Notes: a model not told the origin generated them from the letters alone. 10,817 bases of DNA from Deltaproteobacteria bacterium (GCA_020342025.1 CP070840.1:3474432-3485248), one strand, 5' to 3'. Shown: positions 1 to 6,379, numbered from the stretch's first letter. Made by a program: numbers and translations.

Positions 1-488
1 ATGACGCCAGAATATAGACAGTAATTCCTGACCAGTCGACCCATACCGTCCAGCCCCACGTATCCCCCTTTAAAGCTGATCCTGGAGCCAGCCGTGTCAA
101 ACATGCCGATGAGGGGTATCTGCTCCTGCCCAGCCATCTGGACCAGCTCAGCGATCTTCCAGACACCCTGGTCGCCGATGGAACCGGACATGATGGTGAA
201 GTCCATCGCATAAACCATGACCGGTCTTCCGTTCACCTGGGCAAGGCCCATGATGACCCCATCGGATGGGCTCGGTTTTGCCTTCCCCGTAAGGTGGAGA
301 CGAAATTCCCTCACGAGAGAGCCGATCTCTTCAAAGGTGCCAGGATCCGCCAAGCGTTCAATCCTTTCCCGGGCAGTAAGTTTGCCCAAGCTATGCTGTG
401 CCTCGATTCGTTCTTTTCCGCCGCTTTCTAGATTTTCGCGTCTGTTTGCAGCAAGTTTATCGAGGTAGCCGTCCATCCATTTGCCCAT
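1..488 (-). CDS. Acyl-CoA carboxylase, carboxyltransferase subunit (N-terminal 162 codons; runs off the window)
   Basis: Partial gene, open to the left edge. Its product should be the biotin-dependent carboxyltransferase subunit that moves a carboxyl group between carboxybiotin and an acyl-CoA (propionyl-, methylcrotonyl-, geranyl- or glutaconyl-CoA type enzymes). Visible family features are the charged N-terminus, GKLTARERIERL (residues 35-46), LADPGTFEEIG (46-56), the DGV-G-GxV-GRPV block (76-90), MDFTIMSGSIG (95-105) and GMFDTAGSR (128-136), which form the acyl-CoA-binding crotonase-like core. The FTIMSGSIG and DTAGSR wording looks closer to propionyl-CoA carboxylase or glutaconyl-CoA decarboxylase alpha subunits than to methylcrotonyl-CoA carboxylase; that is judged from memory. 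The ATG follows AAGGAG by nine bases. It is the most downstream gene seen in the minus-strand acyl-CoA cluster. The biotin carboxylase and carrier partners are not in the window. The family call is firm, the substrate unknown. Confidence 0.88.
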   Translation of the reverse strand, partial: MGKWMDGYLDKLAANRRENLESGGKERIEAQHSLGKLTARERIERLADPGTFEEIGSLVREFRLHLTGKAKPSPSDGVIMGLAQVNGRPVMVYAMDFTIMSGSIGDQGVWKIAELVQMAGQEQIPLIGMFDTAGSRISFKGGYVGLDGMGRLVRNYCLYSGV

Positions 489-528
489 GTTATTTTTCTC
501 CTTGGACTGGTCATAAGGCTTTTTGCAT

Positions 529-656
529 GAAACAAAGCCCTGAGGGTAGTGGGTGTCAAAACGGCGTTGCCGGAAAGGAGGATCGTTCAAGACTCTGAGA
601 TGGAAGGGTTATAAGATATGGAATTGAGAAAAAATGGGCCGGGAAACAAAGCCCTG
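529..656. repeat. 14-bp direct repeat pair bracketing the 3' end of the acyl-CoA dehydrogenase gene
   Basis: The sequence GAAACAAAGCCCTG occurs perfectly at 529-542 and at 643-656, a 114-base period, equal to 38 codons. The right copy lies inside the last coding part of the acyl-CoA dehydrogenase ending at 556; the left copy lies in the short gap before the carboxyltransferase gene. Collapsing one repeat plus the spacer would end the dehydrogenase at a TGA at 511-513, 22 bases before the carboxyltransferase ATG, a normal operon spacing. The pair could mark a small insertion or duplication. A chance match cannot be excluded. Confidence 0.6.
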
Positions 657-1791
657 TCATTTTACCGATGATTTCCTTCAAAACCTCCGTGGCCCCCCCT
701 CCTATCGTGGCCAATCGGGCATCCCTGTAAGCCCTCTCAATGCCGTATTCTTTCATGTATCCGTAACCGCCATGAAGCTGAATGCATTGGTTGATGACCC
801 TGACGGCCATCTCCGTTGAGATAATCTTGGCGATGGAGACCTCTTTGGCGGGGTTCCTGTCCTGATCAAAGAGCCAAGAGCAATAGTAGACATACTGTCT
901 AACGGCCTCTATCTCGCAGAGCATGTCAGCTATTTTGTGGCGGGTTACCTGGAACTTGCTAAGGGGTCTTCCAAAGACCTCCCTCTGTTTGACGTACTCA
1001 ATGGTCTTCTCCAGGACGAGGGCCGCACCGGCCATGGCCTTGATTGCTGCGACAAGGCGTTCCCCCTGGAAGTTCATCATCACCTCGTAGAATCCCGTAT
1101 TCTCTTTGCCGAGCAGTTTGTCTTTGTGAACGCGCACATCCTGGAAGACCAGTTCTGTGGTATCGGAGGGGTGCATTCCCATCTTCTCCAGTTTGCGGCT
1201 AACGGAAAAGCCTGGAAGGTCCGTGTCAACGAGAAAGAGACTGATTCCGTCGTAGCCCTTGGCGGGATCTGTCTTGGCAGCAAGGGTGATGACGTGAGCC
1301 CGCGCCCCGTTGGTGATGAACATCTTGGTTCCATTGATCACGTAATACTCCCCATCCCTTCTCGCCGTGGTTCTGATAGATGCCACATCCGAACCGGCAT
1401 TTGGCTCGGTGACACCGATAGCGCAGATCTTATCCCCTTTGATGATGGGAACCAGATACTCCTCTTTTTGCTCTTTGGTGCCCAGAATGTTGATGGGCGG
1501 TGAGCCCATGTCACTTTGGACCAGCAAGGCCATGCCCACACCGCCGCAGTTGCAGCGGGGGAGTTCCTCGCAAAAGACAACTTTATAGAAATAGTCGCAG
1601 CCCGAGCCTCCTACCTCCTCGGGATAGGTGATGCCCAGGAAGCCCATCTCACCAGCCCGTTTGAAGACCCAGTTTGGAAAATCCTTTTGCTCCTCCCACT
1701 CTTCAGCATGGGGGGCAAGTTCCTTCTCCATGAACTTTCTCACCGTTCTGCGAAAAATTTCATGCTCTTCCTTGAACCAGGGACTCTTCAT
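556..1791 (-). CDS. Acyl-CoA dehydrogenase, long-chain/isovaleryl-type active site, with C-terminal extension
   Basis: FAD enzyme that oxidises an acyl-CoA to the 2-enoyl-CoA and passes electrons to electron-transfer flavoprotein in the cytoplasm. Its 411 residues hold the N-terminal helical domain (about 1-120), the middle beta domain with signature GVTEPNAGSD (126-135) and FITNGARA (158-165), and the C-terminal helical domain with REVFGRPLSKFQ (270-281) and LHGGYGYMKEYGIERAYRDAR (from 339). The position of the medium-chain catalytic glutamate is a glycine in IGGGATE (363-369). E244 in FQGERL sits where isovaleryl- and long-chain enzymes carry their base. It aligns residue by residue with the next gene upstream, so the two are paralogues. 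The core should end near residue 378-380; about 33 further residues look like translated spacer DNA. ATG start, preceded by a purine-rich AGAGAG. The gap to the upstream gene is 41 bases. The substrate cannot be assigned. Confidence 0.93.
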   Translation of the reverse strand: MKSPWFKEEHEIFRRTVRKFMEKELAPHAEEWEEQKDFPNWVFKRAGEMGFLGITYPEEVGGSGCDYFYKVVFCEELPRCNCGGVGMALLVQSDMGSPPINILGTKEQKEEYLVPIIKGDKICAIGVTEPNAGSDVASIRTTARRDGEYYVINGTKMFITNGARAHVITLAAKTDPAKGYDGISLFLVDTDLPGFSVSRKLEKMGMHPSDTTELVFQDVRVHKDKLLGKENTGFYEVMMNFQGERLVAAIKAMAGAALVLEKTIEYVKQREVFGRPLSKFQVTRHKIADMLCEIEAVRQYVYYCSWLFDQDRNPAKEVSIAKIISTEMAVRVINQCIQLHGGYGYMKEYGIERAYRDARLATIGGGATEVLKEIIGKMTGLCFPAHFFSIPYLITLPSQSLERSSFPATPF

Positions 1792-1832
1792 TTACTCTCT
1801 ACCCTCTGCTTTCTTGTTAGAAATGAAATCGG

Positions 1833-2978
1833 TTAACTCAAAATATACTTTGATATGATTTCCTTCATTATTTCCTGGGTGCCCCCGCCGATGGAGAGGA
1901 TTCGGTTATCTCGGTAAAGTCTTTCCACCAGGTACTCACGCATGTAACCATAGCCGCCATGGATCTGAACGGCGTCATAGGTAACCCTGTCACTGACCAT
2001 GCAGGCAAAGTTCTTGGCCATGGAGATCTCTTTGACCTGCTTCTTACCCGAATCTATTTTTGCCGCAACACGATAGACAAATTCCCTGCTTGCCTCCACG
2101 AGGGTGGCCATGTCCGCCAGTTTGTGGCGGGTAACCTGAAAACCGGTGAGGGTTCTGCCAAATGCCTCCCTCTCCTGGGCATACTTCAGGGACTCTTCAA
2201 GGGCGAGTTGCGCCGTCATATTGGCCATGACGGAGAGCTGCAGTCTCTCGTTTTGAAAGTTTTGCATGATGCCGTAAAAGCCCTGACCTTCTTGCCCAAG
2301 CAGGTTCTCAACGGGCACCGGGCACTCATCAAAGAATATCTGGGCTGTATCCGAGGGCCACCATCCCATTTTTCTGAGTTTTCTGGAGACAGAATATCCA
2401 GGAATATCTGATTCCATGACCAGGAGACTGACGCCCTTGAAGCCTTCCTCACCCGTTCTCACGGCACAGGTCAACTGATTTGCCCTGGCCCCACTGGTGA
2501 TAAAAATTTTGCCCCCGTTGACCACGTAATGGTCACCCTTTCGGACCGCCTTTGTGCGGATATTGGCCACGTCAGAGCCGGCGTTTGGTTCGGTAATACC
2601 GAGGGCCGAGATTTTGGCTCCTTTTAAAACGGGAGGAACAAAGCGTGACTTCTGTTCCTCCGTCCCCAGGGACAAAATGGGAGGAATACTTATATCCAAG
2701 GAACCGAGACCTGCGACCACGCCCGCAGAGCCGCACCGCATCAATTCTTCGCAGGCGGCTATCTTGAGAAAAGTATCCCCTCCTGAGCCGCCATAGGATT
2801 CGGGGTAGCCAATCCCCAGGATGCCTGCCTCTCCCGCTTTCCCATAGAGCTCTCTGGGAAACTCACCCTGTTCCTCCCACTCCTCCACAAAAGGCTTGAT
2901 TTCACGCTCCACAAATTTGCGGACCGTGTCTCTCACCATTTTGTGCGTTTCGCCAAAATACTCTTGAAAGCCGCTCAT
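1833..2978 (-). CDS. Acyl-CoA dehydrogenase, long-chain/isovaleryl-type active site (paralogue of the neighbour)
   Basis: FAD-dependent acyl-CoA dehydrogenase of 381 residues, a normal family length. It has signature GITEPNAGSD (127-136), FITSGARA (159-166), REAFGRTLTGFQVTRHKLADM (from 270) and IHGGYGYMREY (339-349). E244 in FQNERL is the likely catalytic base, as in isovaleryl- and long-chain acyl-CoA dehydrogenases, because the medium-chain position is glycine (IGGGTQEI, 363-370). The frame stays open upstream to a TTG at 3032, but the ATG at 2978 is the better start: AAGAAGG lies five bases before it and the protein then aligns from residue 1 with its paralogue. It lies in the minus-strand cluster between the SCP2 gene and the second dehydrogenase. 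The two genes may form a heteromeric enzyme or act on successive intermediates; both ideas are inference. Confidence 0.94.
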   Translation of the reverse strand: MSGFQEYFGETHKMVRDTVRKFVEREIKPFVEEWEEQGEFPRELYGKAGEAGILGIGYPESYGGSGGDTFLKIAACEELMRCGSAGVVAGLGSLDISIPPILSLGTEEQKSRFVPPVLKGAKISALGITEPNAGSDVANIRTKAVRKGDHYVVNGGKIFITSGARANQLTCAVRTGEEGFKGVSLLVMESDIPGYSVSRKLRKMGWWPSDTAQIFFDECPVPVENLLGQEGQGFYGIMQNFQNERLQLSVMANMTAQLALEESLKYAQEREAFGRTLTGFQVTRHKLADMATLVEASREFVYRVAAKIDSGKKQVKEISMAKNFACMVSDRVTYDAVQIHGGYGYMREYLVERLYRDNRILSIGGGTQEIMKEIISKYILS

Positions 2979-3082
2979 GGTGACCTTCTTACATTCAGCC
3001 ACACCCCTCATCCCGGTCTCCGCTCGGAGCAAGTGATCTTCGAGAAAGGGGAGGATCCGTAGGGTGAGTTAACGTTAAAGAA

Positions 3083-3409
3083 TTACAGCGGAAAGAGTTG
3101 TTCTATCCGCGAAGCCAACATAATGTCACCGGAGGCCTTCAACTGACCGCTCATAAAGGCCTGCATGCCATTCAACTGTTTATTGACTATGGCCAACCAT
3201 GTTTCGGCTGACATGGACAAAGTTGTTGTGGGAGAATCATGGGTGCCTTCCTTAATCTCACAGGCCCCGTCCTTGATGATGACCATCCAGTTTCCTCCAC
3301 CCTCTCCGGTGATTTCATACTGGAAGACCGCATCAAGGCCCGCGGCAGCGCTCGGGTTAAAAACCGAAGCCATGTTGTCAAAAGTCTCTTTCACATCTGT
3401 AAAAGCCAT
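3083..3409 (-). CDS. SCP2 sterol-carrier-protein family lipid-binding protein
   Basis: Small single-domain SCP2-like protein (108 residues). Members bind fatty acyl-CoAs or sterols in a hydrophobic tunnel. Visible features are an N-terminal helix, a beta sheet with YEITGEGGGNWMVIIKDG (31-48), a SPTTTLSMS strand (59-67) and the closing helix pair ending GQLKASGDIMLASRIEQLF (88-106), which contains the family's G-L-xG-D pattern. There is no signal peptide, so it should be cytoplasmic. An upstream in-frame ATG at 3415 abuts the Shine-Dalgarno AAGGAGG with no spacing. The ATG two codons later has six bases of spacing and is the start chosen. It probably chaperones a bulky or hydrophobic acyl-CoA for the adjacent dehydrogenases and hydratases; that role is inferred from context only. 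Confidence 0.87.
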   Translation of the reverse strand: MAFTDVKETFDNMASVFNPSAAAGLDAVFQYEITGEGGGNWMVIIKDGACEIKEGTHDSPTTTLSMSAETWLAIVNKQLNGMQAFMSGQLKASGDIMLASRIEQLFPL

Positions 3410-3443
3410 TTTCATCCTCCTTCTCTTGATGTTTTTTGGGGTC

Positions 3444-3911
3444 TTAGTCTATGCCTCTTTTTTTCAACAAAGGCTGAGGGTTATCAGGGGGTGGTATGAC
3501 CACAGCCTCACCCTCAGCAATGGTTTCCTCGCGCTGATTCGTCCAAGTGAGTATCATACGTACCCACCTCTTGTCTTCTAATTTCTCGGCCACCCTGGCC
3601 TTTGCCGTGACGGTGTCCCCAAAAAAGGTTGGGGCCTTGAAACGGCAGCGAATCTCAACGGCTATTGTACCAAGCCCTGGCAACATCATCCCAAGGACCC
3701 TGGCAATCAGGCTCTGGGGAAGGGCACCGTGGGCGATGCGGGCCTTAAAGGGAGTCCGCTTTGCATACTCTTCGTCCAAGTGCAGCGGATTGAAATCTCC
3801 GCTGATGCCGGCGAAGAGATAGACATCCGTTTCCGTGATCGTCTTGGTAAAGCTGGCCTCCTCACCTATCTTTAACTGATCGTAACTTTTTCCCACTTCA
3901 AATTCCATCAT
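3444..3911 (-). CDS. MaoC-like (R)-specific enoyl-CoA hydratase
   Basis: Hot-dog fold hydratase of 155 residues, the size of PhaJ and other single-domain MaoC proteins. It should add water to a 2-enoyl-CoA to give an (R)-3-hydroxyacyl-CoA. The diagnostic motif is GDFNPLHLDEEYA (38-50), with the catalytic Asp39/His44 pair. FKARIAHGALPQSL (55-68) and RCRFKAPTFFGDTV (88-101) complete the active-site and CoA-binding loops. The C-terminal tail DNPQPLLKKRGID is short and probably disordered. Two ATG codons are adjacent at the start; the upstream GAGAG is a weak ribosome site and either may be used. It follows the crotonase gene in the same direction across the 273-bp inverted-repeat element. Hydratases of opposite stereochemistry in one cluster suggest two different hydration steps or an epimerisation route. 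Confidence 0.92.
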   Translation of the reverse strand: MMEFEVGKSYDQLKIGEEASFTKTITETDVYLFAGISGDFNPLHLDEEYAKRTPFKARIAHGALPQSLIARVLGMMLPGLGTIAVEIRCRFKAPTFFGDTVTAKARVAEKLEDKRWVRMILTWTNQREETIAEGEAVVIPPPDNPQPLLKKRGID

Positions 3912-3932
3912 ACTGCTCTCAAGATTTGATTA

Positions 3933-4205
3933 GCCACAGACCCACACAGACAAGCACAGACAGACAGCGTTCTCAAAGAGGATAGGATGAGACAGGATTA
4001 ACGGGATAACAATTGTTTAAAATCATGGGAGAAGGACTTTTTGGGAAACAACAAACTTATTTCTTGTTTCCCCTAAAGTCCTCCCCCAGTATTCAATCCC
4101 ACCAAAGGGGATTGAATCCCGCTGGGCGGGGATTTTAAGCAATTTTCTCTTTTCTGATCCATCAAAAGAAATTAGTGTCCGTGTCGGTCTGTGTGGGTCT
4201 GTGGC
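3933..4205. repeat. 273-bp inverted-repeat element (MITE-like) between the crotonase and MaoC genes
   Basis: A perfect 19-bp terminal inverted repeat, GCCACAGACCCACACAGAC, lies at 3933-3951 with its complement at 4187-4205; weaker matching continues inward. Inside are further hairpins: arms 4033-4051 and 4064-4082 (17 of 19 paired, 12-base loop); a perfect 10-bp stem 4091-4100/4108-4117; and an overlapping GC-rich stem 4115-4122/4126-4134. No credible gene is inside: the 61-codon minus-strand frame is built from the repeat itself. The element fills almost all the gap, from 6 bases past the crotonase stop to 21 bases before the MaoC start. No clear target-site duplication is visible. It may be a mobile miniature element or a dispersed palindromic repeat shaping mRNA stability. 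Confidence 0.8.
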
Positions 4206-4211
4206 CAAAAC

Positions 4212-4985
4212 TTATTTTCCTTTGAATTTTGGTTCTCTTTTTTGCATGAAGGCCATCATGCCTTCCATGGCATCTTCAGTGGAGATGGCCTTACCCAACG
4301 CTTGGCACAGGTAATCGACCGCTTCTTCAAACGGCATATCGCTCATGGCATAGAAGGCCTCTTTGCCGATACGCGTGCCGATAGAACTCTTGGAAGTCAG
4401 AAGCTTCAAGGTCTCTTGGATCTCGTGATCCAGGTGCTCAGGTTCCACGGCTCTCGTAATGAGTCCTATACTTTCCGCCTCCCGGGCCGGGATCTTCCGA
4501 CCCGTCAGGACCATGTCCATGGCCTTTTTCCTGCTCATATGGCGATAAAGTAGGGCGCCCACCATCATGGGAAAGATCCCCACATTGACTTCCGGCGTAG
4601 AGAAAAACACATCGTTCCTGGCTATGACAATATCGCAGGATAGCATGAGGCCAAGCCCACCGGCAAGGCAAGGCCCATTTACCCTGGCGACCAATGGTTT
4701 CCCAAAACGTGCCATCTTTTTGAGAAGTTCTGCATAGTTCCTCGCCCCGGAAAGAGGGTCTTCCCCTTCCTTGGCCAGCGTCACGGCCAGATCCGCGCCA
4801 GAGCAAAAGGCCTTTTCGCCTGCGCCAGTCATGCAGACGGCGAATACGTCCTGATCCTGATCAGCCCTGTCCAGGTAATCCAGAAAGGCGGCAATCATCT
4901 CCTGACTGATGGCGTTTCTTCTGGACTCGCGATTGATCGTCAAAAATACTGCGCCCCCCTTCGCTTCATAGAGAAGATCACTCAT
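4212..4985 (-). CDS. Enoyl-CoA hydratase/isomerase family protein (crotonase fold)
   Basis: Crotonase-superfamily protein of 257 residues, the usual length. The oxyanion-hole segments are AFCSGADL (59-66) and GPCLAGGLGL (104-113). The helix and loop SCDIVIA (116-122) and FFSTPEVNVGIFP (127-139) carry Glu132, equivalent to rat mitochondrial crotonase Glu164. The partner Glu144 is replaced by Gly112, so a simple two-glutamate hydratase mechanism is doubtful; an isomerase, hydrolase or atypical hydratase is possible. The C-terminal EGMMAFMQKREPKFKGK is typical of the family's closing helix. Its ATG overlaps the stop of the upstream dehydrogenase remnant by eight bases (ATGAGTGA), which suggests translational coupling in the intact ancestor. 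It lies directly before the inverted-repeat element. Confidence 0.92.
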   Translation of the reverse strand: MSDLLYEAKGGAVFLTINRESRRNAISQEMIAAFLDYLDRADQDQDVFAVCMTGAGEKAFCSGADLAVTLAKEGEDPLSGARNYAELLKKMARFGKPLVARVNGPCLAGGLGLMLSCDIVIARNDVFFSTPEVNVGIFPMMVGALLYRHMSRKKAMDMVLTGRKIPAREAESIGLITRAVEPEHLDHEIQETLKLLTSKSSIGTRIGKEAFYAMSDMPFEEAVDYLCQALGKAISTEDAMEGMMAFMQKREPKFKGK

Positions 4986-5340
4986 TTCTTAGTACCTCCT
5001 CGGCGATTTTCATGCGGGATATCTCGGAAGAGGTGCCCGCGATGCGAAGATATTTTGCATTGCGGTATCCTTCTTCGGCGGGATTTCCCTGAACATAACC
5101 CTTCCCCCCAAGAATCTGCAAGGCACTGCTGGCCACCTTTTCAGCAGACTCCGAGCAGAAGACCTTGGCACAATGCACAAGGACTCCCGCCTGCCTGTCT
5201 CCCGTTTCAACCATCCAGGCCGCTCTATAGGCAAGGAGTTGGGCGGTGTGTAAAAGGGTGAGCATCTCTGCCAATGTAAAGCCCACCTCCTGGTAGGCAA
5301 TAATCGGTTTTCCTCCACTTTCGTGGTTCTTGGCGTAAGC
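4978..5340 (-). pseudogene. Acyl-CoA dehydrogenase, 5'-truncated by an IS remnant (C-terminal 120 codons)
   Basis: Only the C-terminal helical domain of a third acyl-CoA dehydrogenase remains. The frame reads AYAKNHESGGKPI at the junction, then FTLAEMLTLLHTAQLLAYRAAW, LQILGGKGYVQGNPAEEGYR and KYLRIAGTSSEI, all classical features of that domain. It ends in TGA overlapping the crotonase start. Upstream of about 5340 the homology stops abruptly and IS3-type transposase sequence begins, so the FAD-binding middle domain and N-terminal domain, about 260 residues, are missing. A GTG at 5286 could start a 102-residue peptide, preceded by GGAGG-like purines, but such a fragment cannot form the active site. 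It differs from the two intact dehydrogenases, so it was a separate enzyme. The junction position is uncertain by about ten bases. Confidence 0.85.
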
Positions 5341-5570
5341 TCGCGCTTGAGCTCATAGAGCTCCTTGTCTGGGGCCTTTAGATTGCCTTTACCGGGAAAG
5401 GCATGCTCAGGGTCATCCGTAAATTCATGCACCCAGCCGTAGACAACGCCTTGTCCGGTACCCAAACGCTGCTCAACGGATCGGGCACTGTGGCCTTCTT
5501 CTAAAATCAGGCGAACTGCTTCAAGTTTAAATTCTTTGTCGTAAGTTCGTCGCCGTCTAATCCCGGACAT
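5340..5570 (-). pseudogene. IS3-family transposase OrfA, truncated (about 77 N-terminal codons)
   Basis: The protein begins MSGIRRRRTYDKEFKLEAVR, followed by an HTH segment (about 10-50: AVRLILEEGHSARSVEQRLG, then VVYGWVHEF) and the charged stretch PEHAFPGKGNLKAPDKELYELKRE. This is the Tnp_1/HTH_Tnp IS3 OrfA pattern, normally 90-100 residues ending in a leucine-zipper helix and followed by the OrfB integrase by frameshift. Here the zipper is lost and the frame runs on, out of frame with the dehydrogenase, to a stop at 5010. The ATG at 5570 has AAGGAGG seven bases upstream, better placed than the GTG two codons earlier. It is not functional as a transposase. Confidence 0.8.
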
Positions 5571-5589
5571 GGTCACACCTCCTTGCTAT

Positions 5590-5618
5590 TTTATACAGTT
5601 AGCATTTCGGTGTGTCCA
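5590..5618 (-). promoter_or_regulatory. Near-consensus sigma-70 promoter in the IS end, pointing into the acyl-CoA cluster
   Basis: On the minus strand TGGACA (5618-5613, five of six to the -35 consensus) is followed by a 17-base spacer and TATAAA (5595-5590, five of six to the -10 consensus). Transcription would start near 5583, at the AAGGAGG (5584-5578) of orfA, giving a very short leader. In the intact IS this would express the transposase. Now it reads into the truncated dehydrogenase, the crotonase and the rest of the cluster, with no terminator seen between. The call rests on sequence match only. Confidence 0.65.
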
Positions 5619-5674
5619 CTAAATGGGGTAAAGACCAGGCGGCGATATTTTGGGGTTTTGAACATTTGAATTTG

Positions 5675-5695
5675 TTTCGGGTTTCGGATTTCGAG
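5675..5695. repeat. Three tandem copies of a TTTCGGN heptamer in the gap after the TetR gene
   Basis: TTTCGGG, TTTCGGA and TTTCGAG follow one another directly (5675-5681, 5682-5688, 5689-5695), preceded by a T/G-rich stretch (about 5648-5674) of similar composition. The block lies between the IS remnant end and the TetR stop. I recall similar TTCGGATTTCGA spacer repeats from deltaproteobacterial genomes, but cannot check that here. No coding potential. Confidence 0.5.
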
Positions 5696-5751
5696 CTTGC
5701 CTATCCTGCAAGGTCCCAAGAATTCCCAAGATTCTGTGAAACTTGGTTTCA

Positions 5752-6372
5752 TCACTGTCTTTCTTGGTTCCTTGCTCCGTTCAGAAAGACCTCTAATATG
5801 CTCTCCGCGATCCTCTTTTTCTGGGCATCTCCCTTAATGTTCTGATCCGCAAGGACCATAGTGGAAACAAAGGCTTCGAGGGCGCCTAGGAATATATAGG
5901 TAAGATAACGGGCCTTGAAATCATTTCGCAATGTTTCATTCTTTTGACCTTCGGTGATAATCGCCTCGGTAAGGGACATGAATTTCTTGAAATATTCAAG
6001 GCGGTCGGCAGTCAGGTTAGATGTGGACCTGGAGATCTCTGTAATGAAGATATTCACCAGCGCGGGGTTGCCCTGGTAGGTGTCCAAGAAGTAGTAAATG
6101 ATATGCCTCAGTTTCATTTGCACATCAAACTGGGCCTCATTGATATCCTTCATCAGCTGAAATAGGCTATCCCACCATCGACAGAGGATGGCCTCAAAGA
6201 GATCATCCTTGGTTTTGAAATAATGATAAACTAGGCCGTAAGAGATATTCGCCTCCCGGGCAATATCCGACATCCTCGCCCTGTGAAAACCTTTTTCCTT
6301 GATAATCTTCAGGGCCGCCTCGAGAATGGCCTCCTCTTTCTCTTTCTTGAAAGCGCTCAGGTCTCTCGCCAT
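5752..6372 (-). CDS. TetR-family transcriptional regulator, FadR (YsiA)-like
   Basis: A 206-residue TetR-family repressor. The N-terminal DNA-binding domain spans about residues 10-60: EEAILEAALKIIKEKGFHRA, then the helix-turn-helix MSDIAREANISYGLVYHYFKTKDDLFEAIL (from 34). The C-terminal ligand domain, with ALVNIFITEISRS, FKKFMSLTEAIITEGQ and FLGALEAFVSTMVLAD, resembles that of Bacillus FadR/YsiA, which senses long-chain acyl-CoAs (from memory of the family). The frame is open to a TTG at 6408, but the ATG at 6372 starts the normal MARDLSAFKKEK-type N-terminus and is preferred. No Shine-Dalgarno precedes it, in line with a leaderless transcript from the promoter just upstream. It lies upstream of the acyl-CoA cluster in the same direction and probably controlled it, with an acyl-CoA as inducer, before the IS remnant came between them. 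Confidence 0.9.
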   Translation of the reverse strand: MARDLSAFKKEKEEAILEAALKIIKEKGFHRARMSDIAREANISYGLVYHYFKTKDDLFEAILCRWWDSLFQLMKDINEAQFDVQMKLRHIIYYFLDTYQGNPALVNIFITEISRSTSNLTADRLEYFKKFMSLTEAIITEGQKNETLRNDFKARYLTYIFLGALEAFVSTMVLADQNIKGDAQKKRIAESILEVFLNGARNQERQ

Positions 6373-6379
6373 GAGGCCC

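Larger units (their letters stand above)
5340..5632 (-). mobile_element. Remnant of an IS3-family insertion sequence (left end and orfA start only)
   Basis: About 290 bp remain. The outer end carries TAGTGGACAC (5623-5614, read on the minus strand), a terminal-inverted-repeat style seen in IS3-family elements; I place the end near 5625-5632 but cannot fix it. It is followed by a promoter, a strong ribosome site and the start of orfA. The rest of orfA, all of orfB and the right inverted repeat are absent. The break falls inside an acyl-CoA dehydrogenase gene, so a deletion running from within the IS into that gene is the simplest explanation. No target duplication can be tested because the right end is gone. 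Confidence 0.7.

Noticed and set aside
631..660. Possible terminator at the end of the first dehydrogenase (GGGC...GCCC followed by Ts, minus strand)
   Set aside because: The stem is only four base pairs with an eleven-base loop, and it lies inside the open frame before another co-directional gene.
937..1503. A 188-codon plus-strand open frame
   Set aside because: It lies antisense inside a clear acyl-CoA dehydrogenase gene, has no recognisable domain or ribosome site, and is explained by the codon bias of the real gene.
2979..3032. Extended N-terminus of the second acyl-CoA dehydrogenase from a TTG
   Set aside because: The ATG at 2978 has a good AAGAAGG site and gives an N-terminus matching the paralogue; the extra 18 residues have no counterpart.
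4023..4208. A 61-codon minus-strand frame in the inverted-repeat element
   Set aside because: Its codons come from the terminal repeat and internal hairpins, there is no ribosome site, and the protein resembles nothing I know.
5010..5570. A long fusion protein joining OrfA to downstream sequence
   Set aside because: After the junction this frame is out of phase with the dehydrogenase remnant and translates to nonsense, so it is an accident of the truncation.
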